Source: Devosia litorisediminis
Lineage (GTDB): Bacteria > Pseudomonadota > Alphaproteobacteria > Rhizobiales > Devosiaceae
Reading direction: 5' to 3'
Length of the DNA stretch: 64,000 bases
NCBI RefSeq assembly: GCF_018334155.1
Contig: NZ_JAGXTP010000002.1
Location: forward strand, 248,001 to 312,000
Part shown: piece by piece, positions 41,536 to 50,405 of the stretch
Layout: each line of letters opens with the position of its first letter
Numbering within the stretch: the first letter of the stretch is position 1
Notes under the pieces: generated by a model
What the model was told of the DNA's origin: nothing
Databases searched by the model: none
What the model saw: the letters and a program-made list of their open reading frames with translations, nothing else
Made by a program: the position numbers and the translations under genes

Positions 41536-42567
41536 TCAGCTGATCTTGGGCCAGGTGTCCGACAGTCGATAACCGGCCGGCCATGGGTCGGCCGGGTCCA
41601 GCATTTCCTGCCGCGTCCCGGTTATCCAGGCGCGGCCAGTGATCGAGGGAATGATCGCCGGCTTGCCCGCCAGATCACTCAGCGCTTCGAGCTTGCAGAA
41701 GAACTCCGAGCCGATGATCGAGCGACCGACAAATTCGTCGCCGACCTGCATCAACCCGCGCGCATGCAGCACCGCCATGCGGGCCGAACAGCCCGTGCCG
41801 GTGGGTGAACGGTCGATCTTGCCCGGCTGGATCACCACGGCATTGGCCCCGGTCAAGCGACCCTCAATGGTCTCGAGCGGCGCCGCGATCTGGCAGAACG
41901 AAATATGCGCCCATTCCGGATTGGTCGGGTGGGTGAAGCCCAGCTGTTCATTGGCGGCGCGGGTAATGCGAATGCCGGTCTCGGCAATCTCGCGCGCTTC
42001 GTCTTCCCGAATGGCAAAGCCCAGCGCCTTGGCGTCGGCAATCACAAAGCTGTCGCCGCCATAGGCTGTATCGACGTGCAGCGTGCCAATGCCTTCCACC
42101 TCAATGGTGGCGTCGAGCTTGTCGACGAAGGAGGGCACATTGCGCACGGTGATCGATTGCGCCTTGCCGTCGCGACACTGCGCCACCACCTCGACCAGTC
42201 CACCCGGTGCTTCAAGCACCATGCGGGTTTCCGGCTCGGTCATCGGCACTATGCCGCTATCGAGCAGCACGGTAGACACGCAGATCGAGTTCGACCCCGA
42301 CATGGGCGGGGTATCCTCGGGCTCCATGATGATCCAGCCCATCACCGCCCTCTTGTCCTTGGCAGGGACCAGCAGATTGATATGGCGAAACACCCCGCCG
42401 CGTGGCTCGTTGAGCACGAAATTGCGCAGCGTCTGGTCCCTGGCGATCCAGCGCGACTGCTCCCACAGCGTATCGCCGGGCGGTGGTGCCACCCCGCCGA
42501 CAATCACATCGCCCACCTCACCCTCGGCGTGGCAGGAGATGATGTGAATGGACTTGCTGGAACGCAT
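41536..42567 (-). CDS. Proline racemase superfamily protein, trans-3-hydroxy-L-proline dehydratase-like
   Basis: A 343-residue diaminopimelate-epimerase-fold enzyme. The first catalytic position (Cys of the usual MCGH) is Ser90 in [11 protein letters not shown], and the second (Cys of DRSPCGTG) is Thr256 in [13 protein letters not shown]. Thr at the second place marks dehydratases in this superfamily; Ser at the first is a further change. It probably dehydrates trans-3-hydroxy-L-proline to pyrroline-2-carboxylate, feeding the OCD-type reductase. Ends seven bases or fewer from the convergent reductase gene and is the last gene of the minus-strand hydroxyproline run. Confidence 0.75.
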   Translation of the reverse strand: MRSSKSIHIISCHAEGEVGDVIVGGVAPPPGDTLWEQSRWIARDQTLRNFVLNEPRGGVFRHINLLVPAKDKRAVMGWIIMEPEDTPPMSGSNSICVSTVLLDSGIVPMTEPETRMVLEAPGGLVEVVAQCRDGKAQSITVRNVPSFVDKLDATIEVEGIGTLHVDTAYGGDSFVIADAKALGFAIREDEAREIAETGIRITRAANEQLGFTHPTNPEWAHISFCQIAAPLETIEGRLTGANAVVIQPGKIDRSPTGTGCSARMAVLHARGLMQVGDEFVGRSIIGSEFFCKLEALSDLAGKPAIIPSITGRAWITGTRQEMLDPADPWPAGYRLSDTWPKIS

Positions 42568-42591
42568 GGCGAGGGGTCTCGGGGTAAGAGG

Positions 42592-43695
42592 TTAGACGAT
42601 ATGCAGCGCAGGCTCGCCCAGCACATCCAGACGCGGCGTCACGCCCAGACCGGGTGCATCCGGGGCAGTCATGAAGCCCTGTTCACGTACCGGCGCTCCC
42701 TCGGCAATCGAGGTGGTGACATAGCTGTTGAAGTCGGTCGCCGAGAAGCAGAATTCTTCGGGCGTTGAGCGCGCCAGATGGGCGATCGCCGCGGTGGTGA
42801 TGTCGCCGCCCCAGGTGTCCTCAATGGTCATGGGAATGCCGCTGGCCACCGCCAGATCGCGCATCAGCCGCGCCTTGGTCAGCCCCCCCACCTTGGAGAT
42901 CTTGAGATTGATCACGTCCATGGCGTCTTCGGCCAGGCCCTTGACCAGCGAGCCGGCATTGTCGATCACTTCATCAAGGATGAACGGGCGACTGGTGCGC
43001 CGGCGGATCGACAGACATTCCTCATAGGTCATGCAGGGCTGCTCGATATAGACATCGAGATCAGCCACTGCCGCCACTACGCGGGCGGCTTCAGCGCGGT
43101 TCCAGCCGGTATTGGCGTCGGCCACCAGAATATCGCTGGGCGACAGGATAGCGCGACAGGCGTGGATGCGCTCGATATCCTCTTCGGCATTGCCGCCCAC
43201 CTTGAGCTGGAACTTGGTATAGCCCTCGGCGCGATAGCCGGCGATCTTGGCCGCCATCTCCTCGGGCGATTGCTGGGAGATGGCTCGATAGAGCGCCACC
43301 TTCTCCTGCGCCGCGCCGCCGAGCAGGGTATAGACCGGCAGCCCGGTCAGCTTGCCCAGAATGTCCCAACAGGCAATGTCGATTGGCGCCTTGATGTAAT
43401 TGTGCCCGCGCAGTACCGCATCCATATGCCGATTGATGCCATTGAGATTGGTCGGGTCCATGCCGATCAGCTTGGGGCCGATTTCGTGTAATCCGCTGCG
43501 CACGCCCAGCGCATAGGATGGCAGATAGGCCGAGCCCAGCGGGCAGCATTCGGCATAACCGGTAATGCCCGCATCGGTTTCAATCGCCACCACGGTGGTG
43601 TCGAACACATCGACAAAATTGCCATTGGACCAGCTATAGCGGCCTTCCTTGAGCGGCAGATCGACCTGCCAGGCAGTGATGGCGGTGATTTTCAT
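42592..43695 (-). CDS. Enolase-superfamily epimerase, MLE subgroup (HpbD-like)
   Basis: A 367-residue enzyme with metal ligands Asp193 (VADANTGW), Glu218 (YIEQP) and Asp241 (ILDEV), and general bases Lys165 (FQLKVG) and Lys267 (NLKISKVGG), the arrangement of 1,1-proton-transfer racemases. The segment IEDTWGGDI matches 4-hydroxyproline-betaine 2-epimerase (HpbD). In this cluster it most likely epimerises a proline or hydroxyproline derivative. Whether the substrate is the betaine or another imino acid cannot be told. Confidence 0.78.
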   Translation of the reverse strand: MKITAITAWQVDLPLKEGRYSWSNGNFVDVFDTTVVAIETDAGITGYAECCPLGSAYLPSYALGVRSGLHEIGPKLIGMDPTNLNGINRHMDAVLRGHNYIKAPIDIACWDILGKLTGLPVYTLLGGAAQEKVALYRAISQQSPEEMAAKIAGYRAEGYTKFQLKVGGNAEEDIERIHACRAILSPSDILVADANTGWNRAEAARVVAAVADLDVYIEQPCMTYEECLSIRRRTSRPFILDEVIDNAGSLVKGLAEDAMDVINLKISKVGGLTKARLMRDLAVASGIPMTIEDTWGGDITTAAIAHLARSTPEEFCFSATDFNSYVTTSIAEGAPVREQGFMTAPDAPGLGVTPRLDVLGEPALHIV

Positions 43696-43713
43696 GGCAG
43701 TGATGTCCTTGGG

Positions 43714-44715
43714 TTAGTTGACCAGAAAGCCGTGCTTGAACGGGTCGCGGTCATCGACAAAAATTGTGTTCAGGCCGGTCATCCGGGCCCAGCCGGCAAT
43801 CGAGGGGACGATGGCAGGCAGCCCGCCCACGCTCAGCGTATCTTCGACGCGACCCTTGAAGATCGAGCCGATAATGCTCTCATGGATGAAGGCATCGCCC
43901 GCCTTGAGCTTGCCCTTGCCATACCATTGCGCCATGCGCGCCGAGGTGCCCGTGCCGCAGGGCGAGCGGTCGATGGCCTTGTCGCCATAAAACACCGCAT
44001 TGCGCGCCGTCGATCCGTCGTGCTTGGGCGCGCCGGTCCACATCATGTGGCTCAACCCGTTGATCTCGGGCTTTTCGGGATGGATGAAGCTGTGTGCTTC
44101 GTTCAGTCGCTGCCGCAGCACCGGGCTCCAGCGAATGAAATCGGCCGCCGAGTACTGGTCCATGTCGGCGAAGTTTTCCTGCGGATCGATGATCGCATAG
44201 AAATTGCCGCCATAGGCCACGTCGACCTTGAGCATGCCCAGATCAGGGCATTCCACCTCAAGATCGGTCTTGTAGAGGAAGGAGGGCACATTGGTGATTT
44301 TGACCTCTTCGACGTAATCACCCACCTGCCTATATTCGGCGATCACTAGCCCGGCGGGGACTTCAAGCCGCACAGTGCCGGGTGTCTTTGGGGTGATCAG
44401 CCCTTGTTCAATCGCCATGGTCACCGTGCCAATGGTGCCGTGCCCGCACATGGCCAGACACCCCGAGGTCTCGATGAACAGGATCGCCATGTCATTGGCC
44501 GGATCGGCGGGGGGATAAAGGATCGAGCCCGACATCACATCGTGGCCGCGTGGCTCAAACATCAGCGCGGTGCGGATCCAGTCGTGATGGGCTAGGAAAT
44601 CGGCACGCCGCTCCAGCATGGTGGTGCCCTTGAGCAGCGGCCCGCCGCCTGCCACCAGCCGCACCGGATTGCCGCATGTGTGCCCATCTACGCAAAAGAA
44701 ACTGTGTCGTGCCAT
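43714..44715 (-). CDS. 4-hydroxyproline 2-epimerase
   Basis: A 333-residue proline racemase superfamily enzyme with both catalytic cysteines, AMCGHGTIG and DRSPCGTGTSARM, the Cys/Cys type. It converts trans-4-hydroxy-L-proline to cis-4-hydroxy-D-proline in the cytoplasm, the first step of bacterial hydroxyproline use. ATG 44715 (MARHSFFCVDGH) is used; the longer frame from 44748 adds non-conserved residues. Followed upstream by the D-amino acid oxidase-type gene that takes its product. Confidence 0.9.
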   Translation of the reverse strand: MARHSFFCVDGHTCGNPVRLVAGGGPLLKGTTMLERRADFLAHHDWIRTALMFEPRGHDVMSGSILYPPADPANDMAILFIETSGCLAMCGHGTIGTVTMAIEQGLITPKTPGTVRLEVPAGLVIAEYRQVGDYVEEVKITNVPSFLYKTDLEVECPDLGMLKVDVAYGGNFYAIIDPQENFADMDQYSAADFIRWSPVLRQRLNEAHSFIHPEKPEINGLSHMMWTGAPKHDGSTARNAVFYGDKAIDRSPCGTGTSARMAQWYGKGKLKAGDAFIHESIIGSIFKGRVEDTLSVGGLPAIVPSIAGWARMTGLNTIFVDDRDPFKHGFLVN

Positions 44716-44728
44716 GGCTGTTCTCGAA

Positions 44729-45979
44729 TTAAAAACGGTCCGCCGCAAAGGGCGTGATGTCGATTGCCGGTGCCTTGTCGCTGATCAGATCCGCGACCAG
44801 CCGCGCTGTTGCTGCCGATTGCGTCAGGCCCAGATGCCCATGCCCGAAAGCATAAACGATATCAGGGCTTGCCGTTGAACGACCGATCACCGGCAGGCTG
44901 TCGGGCAGCGACGGCCGAAAGCCCATCCACTGCTTACCGCCGTCGGTTTTCAGCCCCGGCATGAAGCTTGCGGCCTTTTTCAGCATCGCATCGGCCCGGG
45001 CATAATTGGGCGGCAATTCGAGCCCGCCCAGTTCCACCGCGCCACCAATGCGTATGCCATTATCCAGCGGCGTCACCACAAAGCCGTGCCCGCCAAAGAT
45101 CAGCTGACGCTGCAAGGGGAAGGCACCGGCGGGCAGGGTGGTATTATAGCCCCGCTCGGTATCGAGCGGCACGCTGTCGCCCAATCCCGCAACCAGGTTT
45201 TTCGACCAGGCGCCACAGGCAATCACCACCTGCCTGGCCAGCATCGTCTCGCCATTGCCCAGCGCGACGATGATGCCATTATCGCCCGGCTTGACACTGC
45301 TGACAGTCTCGGTGAGCAGTGTGGCACCCTTGGCCAGCACAGCCGCGCCAAGCGCGCTGGCAAACTCATAGGGCTCGCTGACGGTTTGCCATTGCGGCAC
45401 GAAGGTGCCGGCAACAAACCGCGCCGCCAGCCCCGGCTGCAAATCCGCCAGCCGCGCCCCGCGCACATGCTCAAAGCCGATCCCGTTTGCCTCGCGCACC
45501 GCCCAGTCCGACAGGCTGTCGCTGAATTCTGCTTCGCTCTCGTAAAGCTCCAGCGAGCCTTCCGAGCGCACCATATGCGCGGTGCCGGCCGCCTGCGTCA
45601 GGGCCGCCATCTCGCTGCGGGCCAGCTCCATCAGCGCAACCTGCGCGGCAATGCTGGCATCGCGCTTGTCGCGCCAGCCCGCGCGCCAGAAGCGCACCAG
45701 CCAGGGCATGATTTTGACGAAATAGGCGGGCGGAATGCTCAGGGGCCCCAGCGGGTCCATCAGCCAGCCGGGAACCTTGCCGATCATTCCCTTGGCCGCC
45801 ATGGGCAGCACGTCGGAAAAGGCAAAGGCGGCCGCATTGCCGAAGCTTGTGCCCCGGGCAATGCCTGTCTTGTCGATCAAGGTCACACTGCGCCCCGCCT
45901 CTTGCAGGCGGAACGCAGCTGAAAGGCCGATAATACCGGCCCCGACAATGACGACATCAGCCTGGTTGGTTTTGACCAT
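44729..45979 (-). CDS. FAD-dependent D-hydroxyproline dehydrogenase (DadA-like)
   Basis: A 416-residue FAD oxidoreductase. The dinucleotide motif VVIVGAGIIGLSAAFRL is near the N terminus and the C-terminal FAD motif is IVYAFGHGHLGLTQSAATA. It would oxidise cis-4-hydroxy-D-proline to delta1-pyrroline-4-hydroxy-2-carboxylate, passing electrons to the respiratory chain. Position between the epimerase and the deaminase supports this over general D-amino acid dehydrogenase activity. Confidence 0.85.
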   Translation of the reverse strand: MVKTNQADVVIVGAGIIGLSAAFRLQEAGRSVTLIDKTGIARGTSFGNAAAFAFSDVLPMAAKGMIGKVPGWLMDPLGPLSIPPAYFVKIMPWLVRFWRAGWRDKRDASIAAQVALMELARSEMAALTQAAGTAHMVRSEGSLELYESEAEFSDSLSDWAVREANGIGFEHVRGARLADLQPGLAARFVAGTFVPQWQTVSEPYEFASALGAAVLAKGATLLTETVSSVKPGDNGIIVALGNGETMLARQVVIACGAWSKNLVAGLGDSVPLDTERGYNTTLPAGAFPLQRQLIFGGHGFVVTPLDNGIRIGGAVELGGLELPPNYARADAMLKKAASFMPGLKTDGGKQWMGFRPSLPDSLPVIGRSTASPDIVYAFGHGHLGLTQSAATARLVADLISDKAPAIDITPFAADRF

Positions 45980-45999
45980 TTGGCTGTCTGCCGATCGGG

Positions 46000-46905
46000 C
46001 TAAAGCGCTGCCAGCGTGGGCCGCGTATCAATGGCGGTCTGGACGATCTTTTCGATCATCTTGCGCTCCTCGCCGATCAGCGGCAGGCGCGGTGCGCGTA
46101 CCCATTCGGCGCCTTCGCCAGCCATCTGGTTGGCCAGCTTGATATATTGCACCAGCTTGACCTTGGTATCGAGATGCAGCACCGGCATGAACCAGCGATA
46201 GATCGCCAGGGCTTCCTCGACCCGACCCGCCTTGGCCAGCTTGTACATCTGCACGGCTTCATTGGGAAAGCTGTTGGTCATGCCCGACACCCAGCCAACC
46301 GCGCCGAACAGCACGTTTTCCAGCATCAGGTCGTCCACGCCACAGAACAGCTTGTAGCGATCGCCCAACACATTGATCATATCGGTGATGCGGCGGCTGT
46401 CATGGCTGGATTCCTTGACCGCCACGATGTTCTTCTGATCGTTCAGCCCGACGAAATCCTCGGGCAGCAGGTCGACCTTGTAGGCGACATGATTGTTGTA
46501 GATCATCATCGGCAGATCGACGGCCTGCGCCAGCTTCTTGAAATGCTCGACAGCTTCGCGCGCATCCTGCTGATAGACCATGGTTGGCAGTGCCATGATG
46601 CCGTCAGCGCCGGCCTTCTTGAGGCGATTGGCGGTCTCGATAGCCAGATCAGTGGTGTATTCGGCAATGCCGGCAATCACCGGTGCGCGGCCATTGGATG
46701 CTTCCACGGCGGTACGCACGACGAGTTCTTTTTCATCCAGCGACAGCGACGAGTTTTCGCCCAGCGTGCCCAGCATGATGAAGCCTTCGCAGCCCGCCTT
46801 GAGGCTGGATTCGACATGCTTCGCGGTCGAGGGCATATCCAGCGCCCCGTCCTGCTTCATTTCGGTCATCAGAGCGGGGATAACGCCTTGCCAATTCACA
46901 GTCAT
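46000..46905 (-). CDS. hypD: DHDPS/NAL family lyase, pyrroline-4-hydroxy-2-carboxylate deaminase-like
   Basis: A 301-residue class I aldolase-fold protein of the dihydrodipicolinate synthase family. GTLGENSSL holds the carboxylate-binding loop, Tyr in MMIYNNHVAYK and the Schiff-base Lys in IVAVKESSHD are present. In this gene order it should deaminate pyrroline-4-hydroxy-2-carboxylate to 2-oxoglutarate semialdehyde. The dehydrogenase for that semialdehyde is not encoded in the cluster. The symbol follows the S. meliloti scheme and is by context. Confidence 0.8.
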   Translation of the reverse strand: MTVNWQGVIPALMTEMKQDGALDMPSTAKHVESSLKAGCEGFIMLGTLGENSSLSLDEKELVVRTAVEASNGRAPVIAGIAEYTTDLAIETANRLKKAGADGIMALPTMVYQQDAREAVEHFKKLAQAVDLPMMIYNNHVAYKVDLLPEDFVGLNDQKNIVAVKESSHDSRRITDMINVLGDRYKLFCGVDDLMLENVLFGAVGWVSGMTNSFPNEAVQMYKLAKAGRVEEALAIYRWFMPVLHLDTKVKLVQYIKLANQMAGEGAEWVRAPRLPLIGEERKMIEKIVQTAIDTRPTLAAL

Positions 46906-46940
46906 TTCAGTCTCACAGTCTAGAGGGATTGATGGAAATT

Positions 46941-47666
46941 CTATTCGCCCAGATAGGCCTGGACGATGGATTTGTCGGCGCGCAGCGTGGCGGCCTCGCC
47001 CTGCATGCGGATATGCCCGCCCTCGAGCACATAGCCATAATCGGCCAGCTTGAGCGCCAGCCGCGCATTCTGTTCGACCAGCAGGATGGTGGTGCCGGCC
47101 TCGTGCAGCCGTTTGACGATCTGCATCGTCTCGATCACCAGCTTGGGGGCCAGACCCATCGACGGTTCGTCCAGCAGCAGCAGGCGCGGGCCGTGCATCA
47201 GCGCCCGGCCAATAGCCAGCATTTGCTGCTCGCCGCCCGAGAGCAGGGAGCCGTCGCCATGCTGGCGCTTTTCCAGCACGGGGAACAGGCCGAACACCTC
47301 TTTCATCCGCTTGGCGCGAAGGGCCGGGTCCTTGACGGTAAAGGCGCCCAGTTCGAGGTTTTCGCGCACGCTGAGCCCGCGCAGCACGTGGCGCCCTTCA
47401 GGCACATGCACCAGACCGCGCCGGGCGATCTCGTGAGCGGGTGTCTGGGTAATGTCTTCACCCTCAAACAGCACGCGGCCACCGGTTGCTCGCACAAGGC
47501 CCGAAATGGTCTTGAGCGTTGTGGTCTTGCCCGCGCCATTGGCGCCCAGCAGGGTCACCATGGCGCCGGTCTCGACCTTGAGATCAATGCCGTTCAGCGC
47601 CACGATCCGGCCATAGCCAGCGGTGACCCCTTCGAGCTGCAGGATGGTTTCAGCTGGGGTGCTCAT
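46941..47666 (-). CDS. livF: Branched-chain-type amino acid ABC transporter ATPase
   Basis: A 241-residue ATPase with Walker A GANGAGKTT, signature LSGGEQQMLAIGRAL, Walker B LLLLDEPSMGL, and the LivF-type GLVHVPEGRHVLRGLSV. Overlaps LivG by four bases. Given its place, the importer probably carries hydroxyproline, proline betaine or a related imino acid. Confidence 0.93.
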   Translation of the reverse strand: MSTPAETILQLEGVTAGYGRIVALNGIDLKVETGAMVTLLGANGAGKTTTLKTISGLVRATGGRVLFEGEDITQTPAHEIARRGLVHVPEGRHVLRGLSVRENLELGAFTVKDPALRAKRMKEVFGLFPVLEKRQHGDGSLLSGGEQQMLAIGRALMHGPRLLLLDEPSMGLAPKLVIETMQIVKRLHEAGTTILLVEQNARLALKLADYGYVLEGGHIRMQGEAATLRADKSIVQAYLGE

Positions 47667-48448
47667 AGCAGGTCCTCCCCGTCTTCCTGACCCAGATAGG
47701 CTTCGATCACCTTGGGGTTGGCCTGGACTTGCTTGGGTGTGCCTTCGGCAATCATCACGCCATGGTCGAGCACGTTGATGTGTTCGGAAATCTTCATCAC
47801 CATGCCCGTGTCGTGTTCGATCAGCAGTACCGAGATATCGAGCTCATCGCGGATGCGCCCGATTAGCTCAAGCAGACCCTGCTTTTCGCCGGCATTGAGC
47901 CCCGCTGCGGGTTCATCCAGCAGCAGGAGCTTGGGCCGTGTCGCCAAGGCACGGGCAATTTCGACCCGGCGCTGATGGCCATAGGCCAGATTGGTGGCGT
48001 CGCGATCCATCTCATCGGCAATGCCGACAAACTCCAGACACTCAATGGCGTGCGCGCGGATCATTGCTTCCTCGCGGCGCTGGCTGGGCAGGCCCAGAAT
48101 GGCCGACACTGCCCCCGCCTTGGAGCGGCAATGACTGCCACTCATCACGTTTTCCAGCACGGTCATCTGCTGGAACAGCCGCACGTTCTGAAATGTGCGC
48201 GCGATCCCGGCCTGGGTGACCTTGTGGGGCTTGAGGTTCATCAGCTCATGGCCATCAACCTTGATCGAGCCCGACTGCGGTTTGTAAAAACCGGTAATGC
48301 AGTTGAACAGCGAGGTCTTGCCCGCGCCATTGGGGCCGATCAGGCTGGCGATCACGCCGCGCCCGACAGTGAAGTCGACATTGTCCAGCACGGTATTGCC
48401 GGCAAAGCTGAGATTGACGCCGGCCAGTTCGAGGAGGGGATTACTCAT
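47663..48448 (-). CDS. livG: Branched-chain-type amino acid ABC transporter ATPase
   Basis: A 261-residue ATPase: Walker A GPNGAGKTS, GIARTFQNVRLFQQMTVLEN, signature-region LAYGHQRRVEIARAL, Walker B LLLLDEPAAGLN and the LivG C-terminal GTPKQVQANPKVIEAYLG. Partner of LivF. Confidence 0.93.
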   Translation of the reverse strand: MSNPLLELAGVNLSFAGNTVLDNVDFTVGRGVIASLIGPNGAGKTSLFNCITGFYKPQSGSIKVDGHELMNLKPHKVTQAGIARTFQNVRLFQQMTVLENVMSGSHCRSKAGAVSAILGLPSQRREEAMIRAHAIECLEFVGIADEMDRDATNLAYGHQRRVEIARALATRPKLLLLDEPAAGLNAGEKQGLLELIGRIRDELDISVLLIEHDTGMVMKISEHINVLDHGVMIAEGTPKQVQANPKVIEAYLGQEDGEDLL

Positions 48449-48450
48449 GA

Positions 48451-49413
48451 TTATTTCCCCCTCACAGGCCAGATGCCACTGGGTCGGAACAGCATGACCA
48501 GCAGCAGACCCACAGCGAACAGCAACAGGCGGAATTCGCCCATGTCCCGCAGCAGTTCAGGGGCCAGCACCACGATGAAGGCACCCAGGATCACACCCGG
48601 GATCTTGCCCATACCGCCAAGGATCACGGCCATCAGGATCAGCACCGATTGCTGGAACGAGAAGCTTTCCGGCGAAATGGCGCCCAGATTGACCGCAAAG
48701 AACGCTCCGGCAATGGCGCCAAAGATTGCGCCGATGACATAGGCGGCCAGTTTGACGCGCACCGTGTCGATGCCCATCGCTTCGGCGGCATCTTCGTCGT
48801 GTCGCACATAGAGCCAGGCCCGTCCCAGTCGCGAATTCTGCAAGCGTACGCTGACGATCACAGCCAGGATCGCGAGCACCACGAACACATAGTAGAATTC
48901 AAACGGGGTATTGATGTGCCAGCCAAACAGCCAGGGCTGCTGGATGCCCGAAATGCCGCTGGCGCCGCCGGTGATGTCGAGATTGCGTGCGGTAAAGCGC
49001 ACGATCTCGCCAAAGCCCAGCGTCACAATGGCCAGATAATCAGAGCGCAGGCGCAGTGTAGGGGTGCCGATGACAATACCGGCAACCACGGCCGCGCCGA
49101 CGGCAACGGGCAGGGTGACCCAGAAGTTGAGCCCGAATGTGTGGGTCAGGATACCCACTGTATAGGCACCCACCGCAAAGAAGGCGGCGTAGCCCAGATC
49201 GAGCAGGCCGGCATAACCCACCACCACGTTGAGCCCCAGCGCCAGCACCACATAGAGCAATGCATTGGTCAGGATCACGGTGGCATAGGGCCCAAGCGAA
49301 ATGGGCGCAATCAGCAGCAGCGCGATGATCACCGCAAAGGCTGTGTAGCGTTTCCAGGGTTCGTTGAACTGGGCGATGATGTTGTTGAAAGCGTTTGAGC
49401 GGGGCTGGGCCAT
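48451..49413 (-). CDS. livM: Branched-chain-type amino acid ABC transporter permease
   Basis: A 320-residue permease with about ten hydrophobic segments and the LivM-type GLNVVVGYAGLLDLGYAAFF and GRAWLYVRHDEDAAEAMGI. Lies two bases from each neighbouring liv gene. Confidence 0.92.
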   Translation of the reverse strand: MAQPRSNAFNNIIAQFNEPWKRYTAFAVIIALLLIAPISLGPYATVILTNALLYVVLALGLNVVVGYAGLLDLGYAAFFAVGAYTVGILTHTFGLNFWVTLPVAVGAAVVAGIVIGTPTLRLRSDYLAIVTLGFGEIVRFTARNLDITGGASGISGIQQPWLFGWHINTPFEFYYVFVVLAILAVIVSVRLQNSRLGRAWLYVRHDEDAAEAMGIDTVRVKLAAYVIGAIFGAIAGAFFAVNLGAISPESFSFQQSVLILMAVILGGMGKIPGVILGAFIVVLAPELLRDMGEFRLLLFAVGLLLVMLFRPSGIWPVRGK

Positions 49414-49414
49414 G

Positions 49415-50329
49415 TTACATGCGCTCCTGCTCTGACTTGCCCAACAGGCCGGTCGGCTTGAGGACCAGCACCAGGATCAGCACGGAGAACGAGAACACGT
49501 CCTTCCACTCGCTGCCAATGCCGGGGATCTGTGTGCCAAAGGCTTCCAGCAGGCCCAGGATCAACCCGCCCAGCATGGCGCCGGGGATCGAGCCAATGCC
49601 GCCGATCACCGCTGCGGTGAACGCCTTGATGCCGATCAGAAAGCCCATGAAATACCAGACCGAGCCGTAATAGGCCCCGGCCATGGTGCCTGCCGCAGCG
49701 GCCAGTGCCGAGCCGACAAAGAATGTCACCGCGATCACTGCGGTGACATTGATCCCCATCAGGCGGCACATGTCCTTGTCGATTGAAATGGCGCGCATGG
49801 CGCGGCCGTACTGGGTGCGCGAGACGAAAAGTTCGAGCCCGATCATCAGCGCCGCAGCAGTGCCCACCAGGATCATCTGGTTATGGCTGATGAACAGCAG
49901 GCCCAGATTGATGCCGCCAAAGCCCAGATCAGCGCCCATGGGCTGATACTGGCCATGGGTCAGGGTCAGCACGCCGTTCTGCAACACCAGCGACACGGCC
50001 AGTGCCGTGATGAGGATCGAGAGCCGGGGGGCATTGAGCATGGGTTGGTAGGCAACCCGCTGGATCACCACGCCCAGAAAGCCCACCGCGATCATCGCCA
50101 CGACCATCGAGATCGCAACGCCTGTCCAGCCGGGCCCGACAATGGGCGCGATTACCGAAAGAATGAGAAAGCCGACAAAGCCGCCGACCATGTAAATATC
50201 GCCATGGGCGAAATTGAGCAGCTTCACCACACCAAAGATCATGGTGTAGCCCAGCGCCACCAGCGCATAGAATGAGCCGAGAACCAGCCCGTTCACCAGC
50301 TGCTGCAAAAAGATATCAAGGACCGACAT
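49415..50329 (-). CDS. livH: Branched-chain-type amino acid ABC transporter permease
   Basis: A 304-residue permease with the LivH-type GYTMIFGVVKLLNFAHGDIY and GRAMRAISIDKDMCRLMGI. Separated from the binding-protein gene by a hairpin at 50365-50390. Confidence 0.92.
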   Translation of the reverse strand: MSVLDIFLQQLVNGLVLGSFYALVALGYTMIFGVVKLLNFAHGDIYMVGGFVGFLILSVIAPIVGPGWTGVAISMVVAMIAVGFLGVVIQRVAYQPMLNAPRLSILITALAVSLVLQNGVLTLTHGQYQPMGADLGFGGINLGLLFISHNQMILVGTAAALMIGLELFVSRTQYGRAMRAISIDKDMCRLMGINVTAVIAVTFFVGSALAAAAGTMAGAYYGSVWYFMGFLIGIKAFTAAVIGGIGSIPGAMLGGLILGLLEAFGTQIPGIGSEWKDVFSFSVLILVLVLKPTGLLGKSEQERM

Positions 50330-50364
50330 TCACAAGCTCCCCACCTGACCCCGATTGTGATTGA

Positions 50365-50390
50365 CCCCGCCGCTCTGGTGAGCGGCGGGG
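50365..50390 (-). terminator. Hairpin between binding-protein and permease genes
   Basis: CCCCGCCGCTC (50365-50375) and GAGCGGCGGGG (50380-50390) form a perfect 11-base stem with a TGGT loop (plus-strand reading). It lies in the minus-strand transcript right after the binding-protein gene; no U-run. Confidence 0.78.
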
Positions 50391-50405
50391 CCTGTAATCG
50401 GTCGC

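Noticed and set aside
41905..42768. A 287-codon plus-strand frame opposite the proline-racemase homologue
   Set aside because: His/Arg/Gln-rich antisense frame without a family match.
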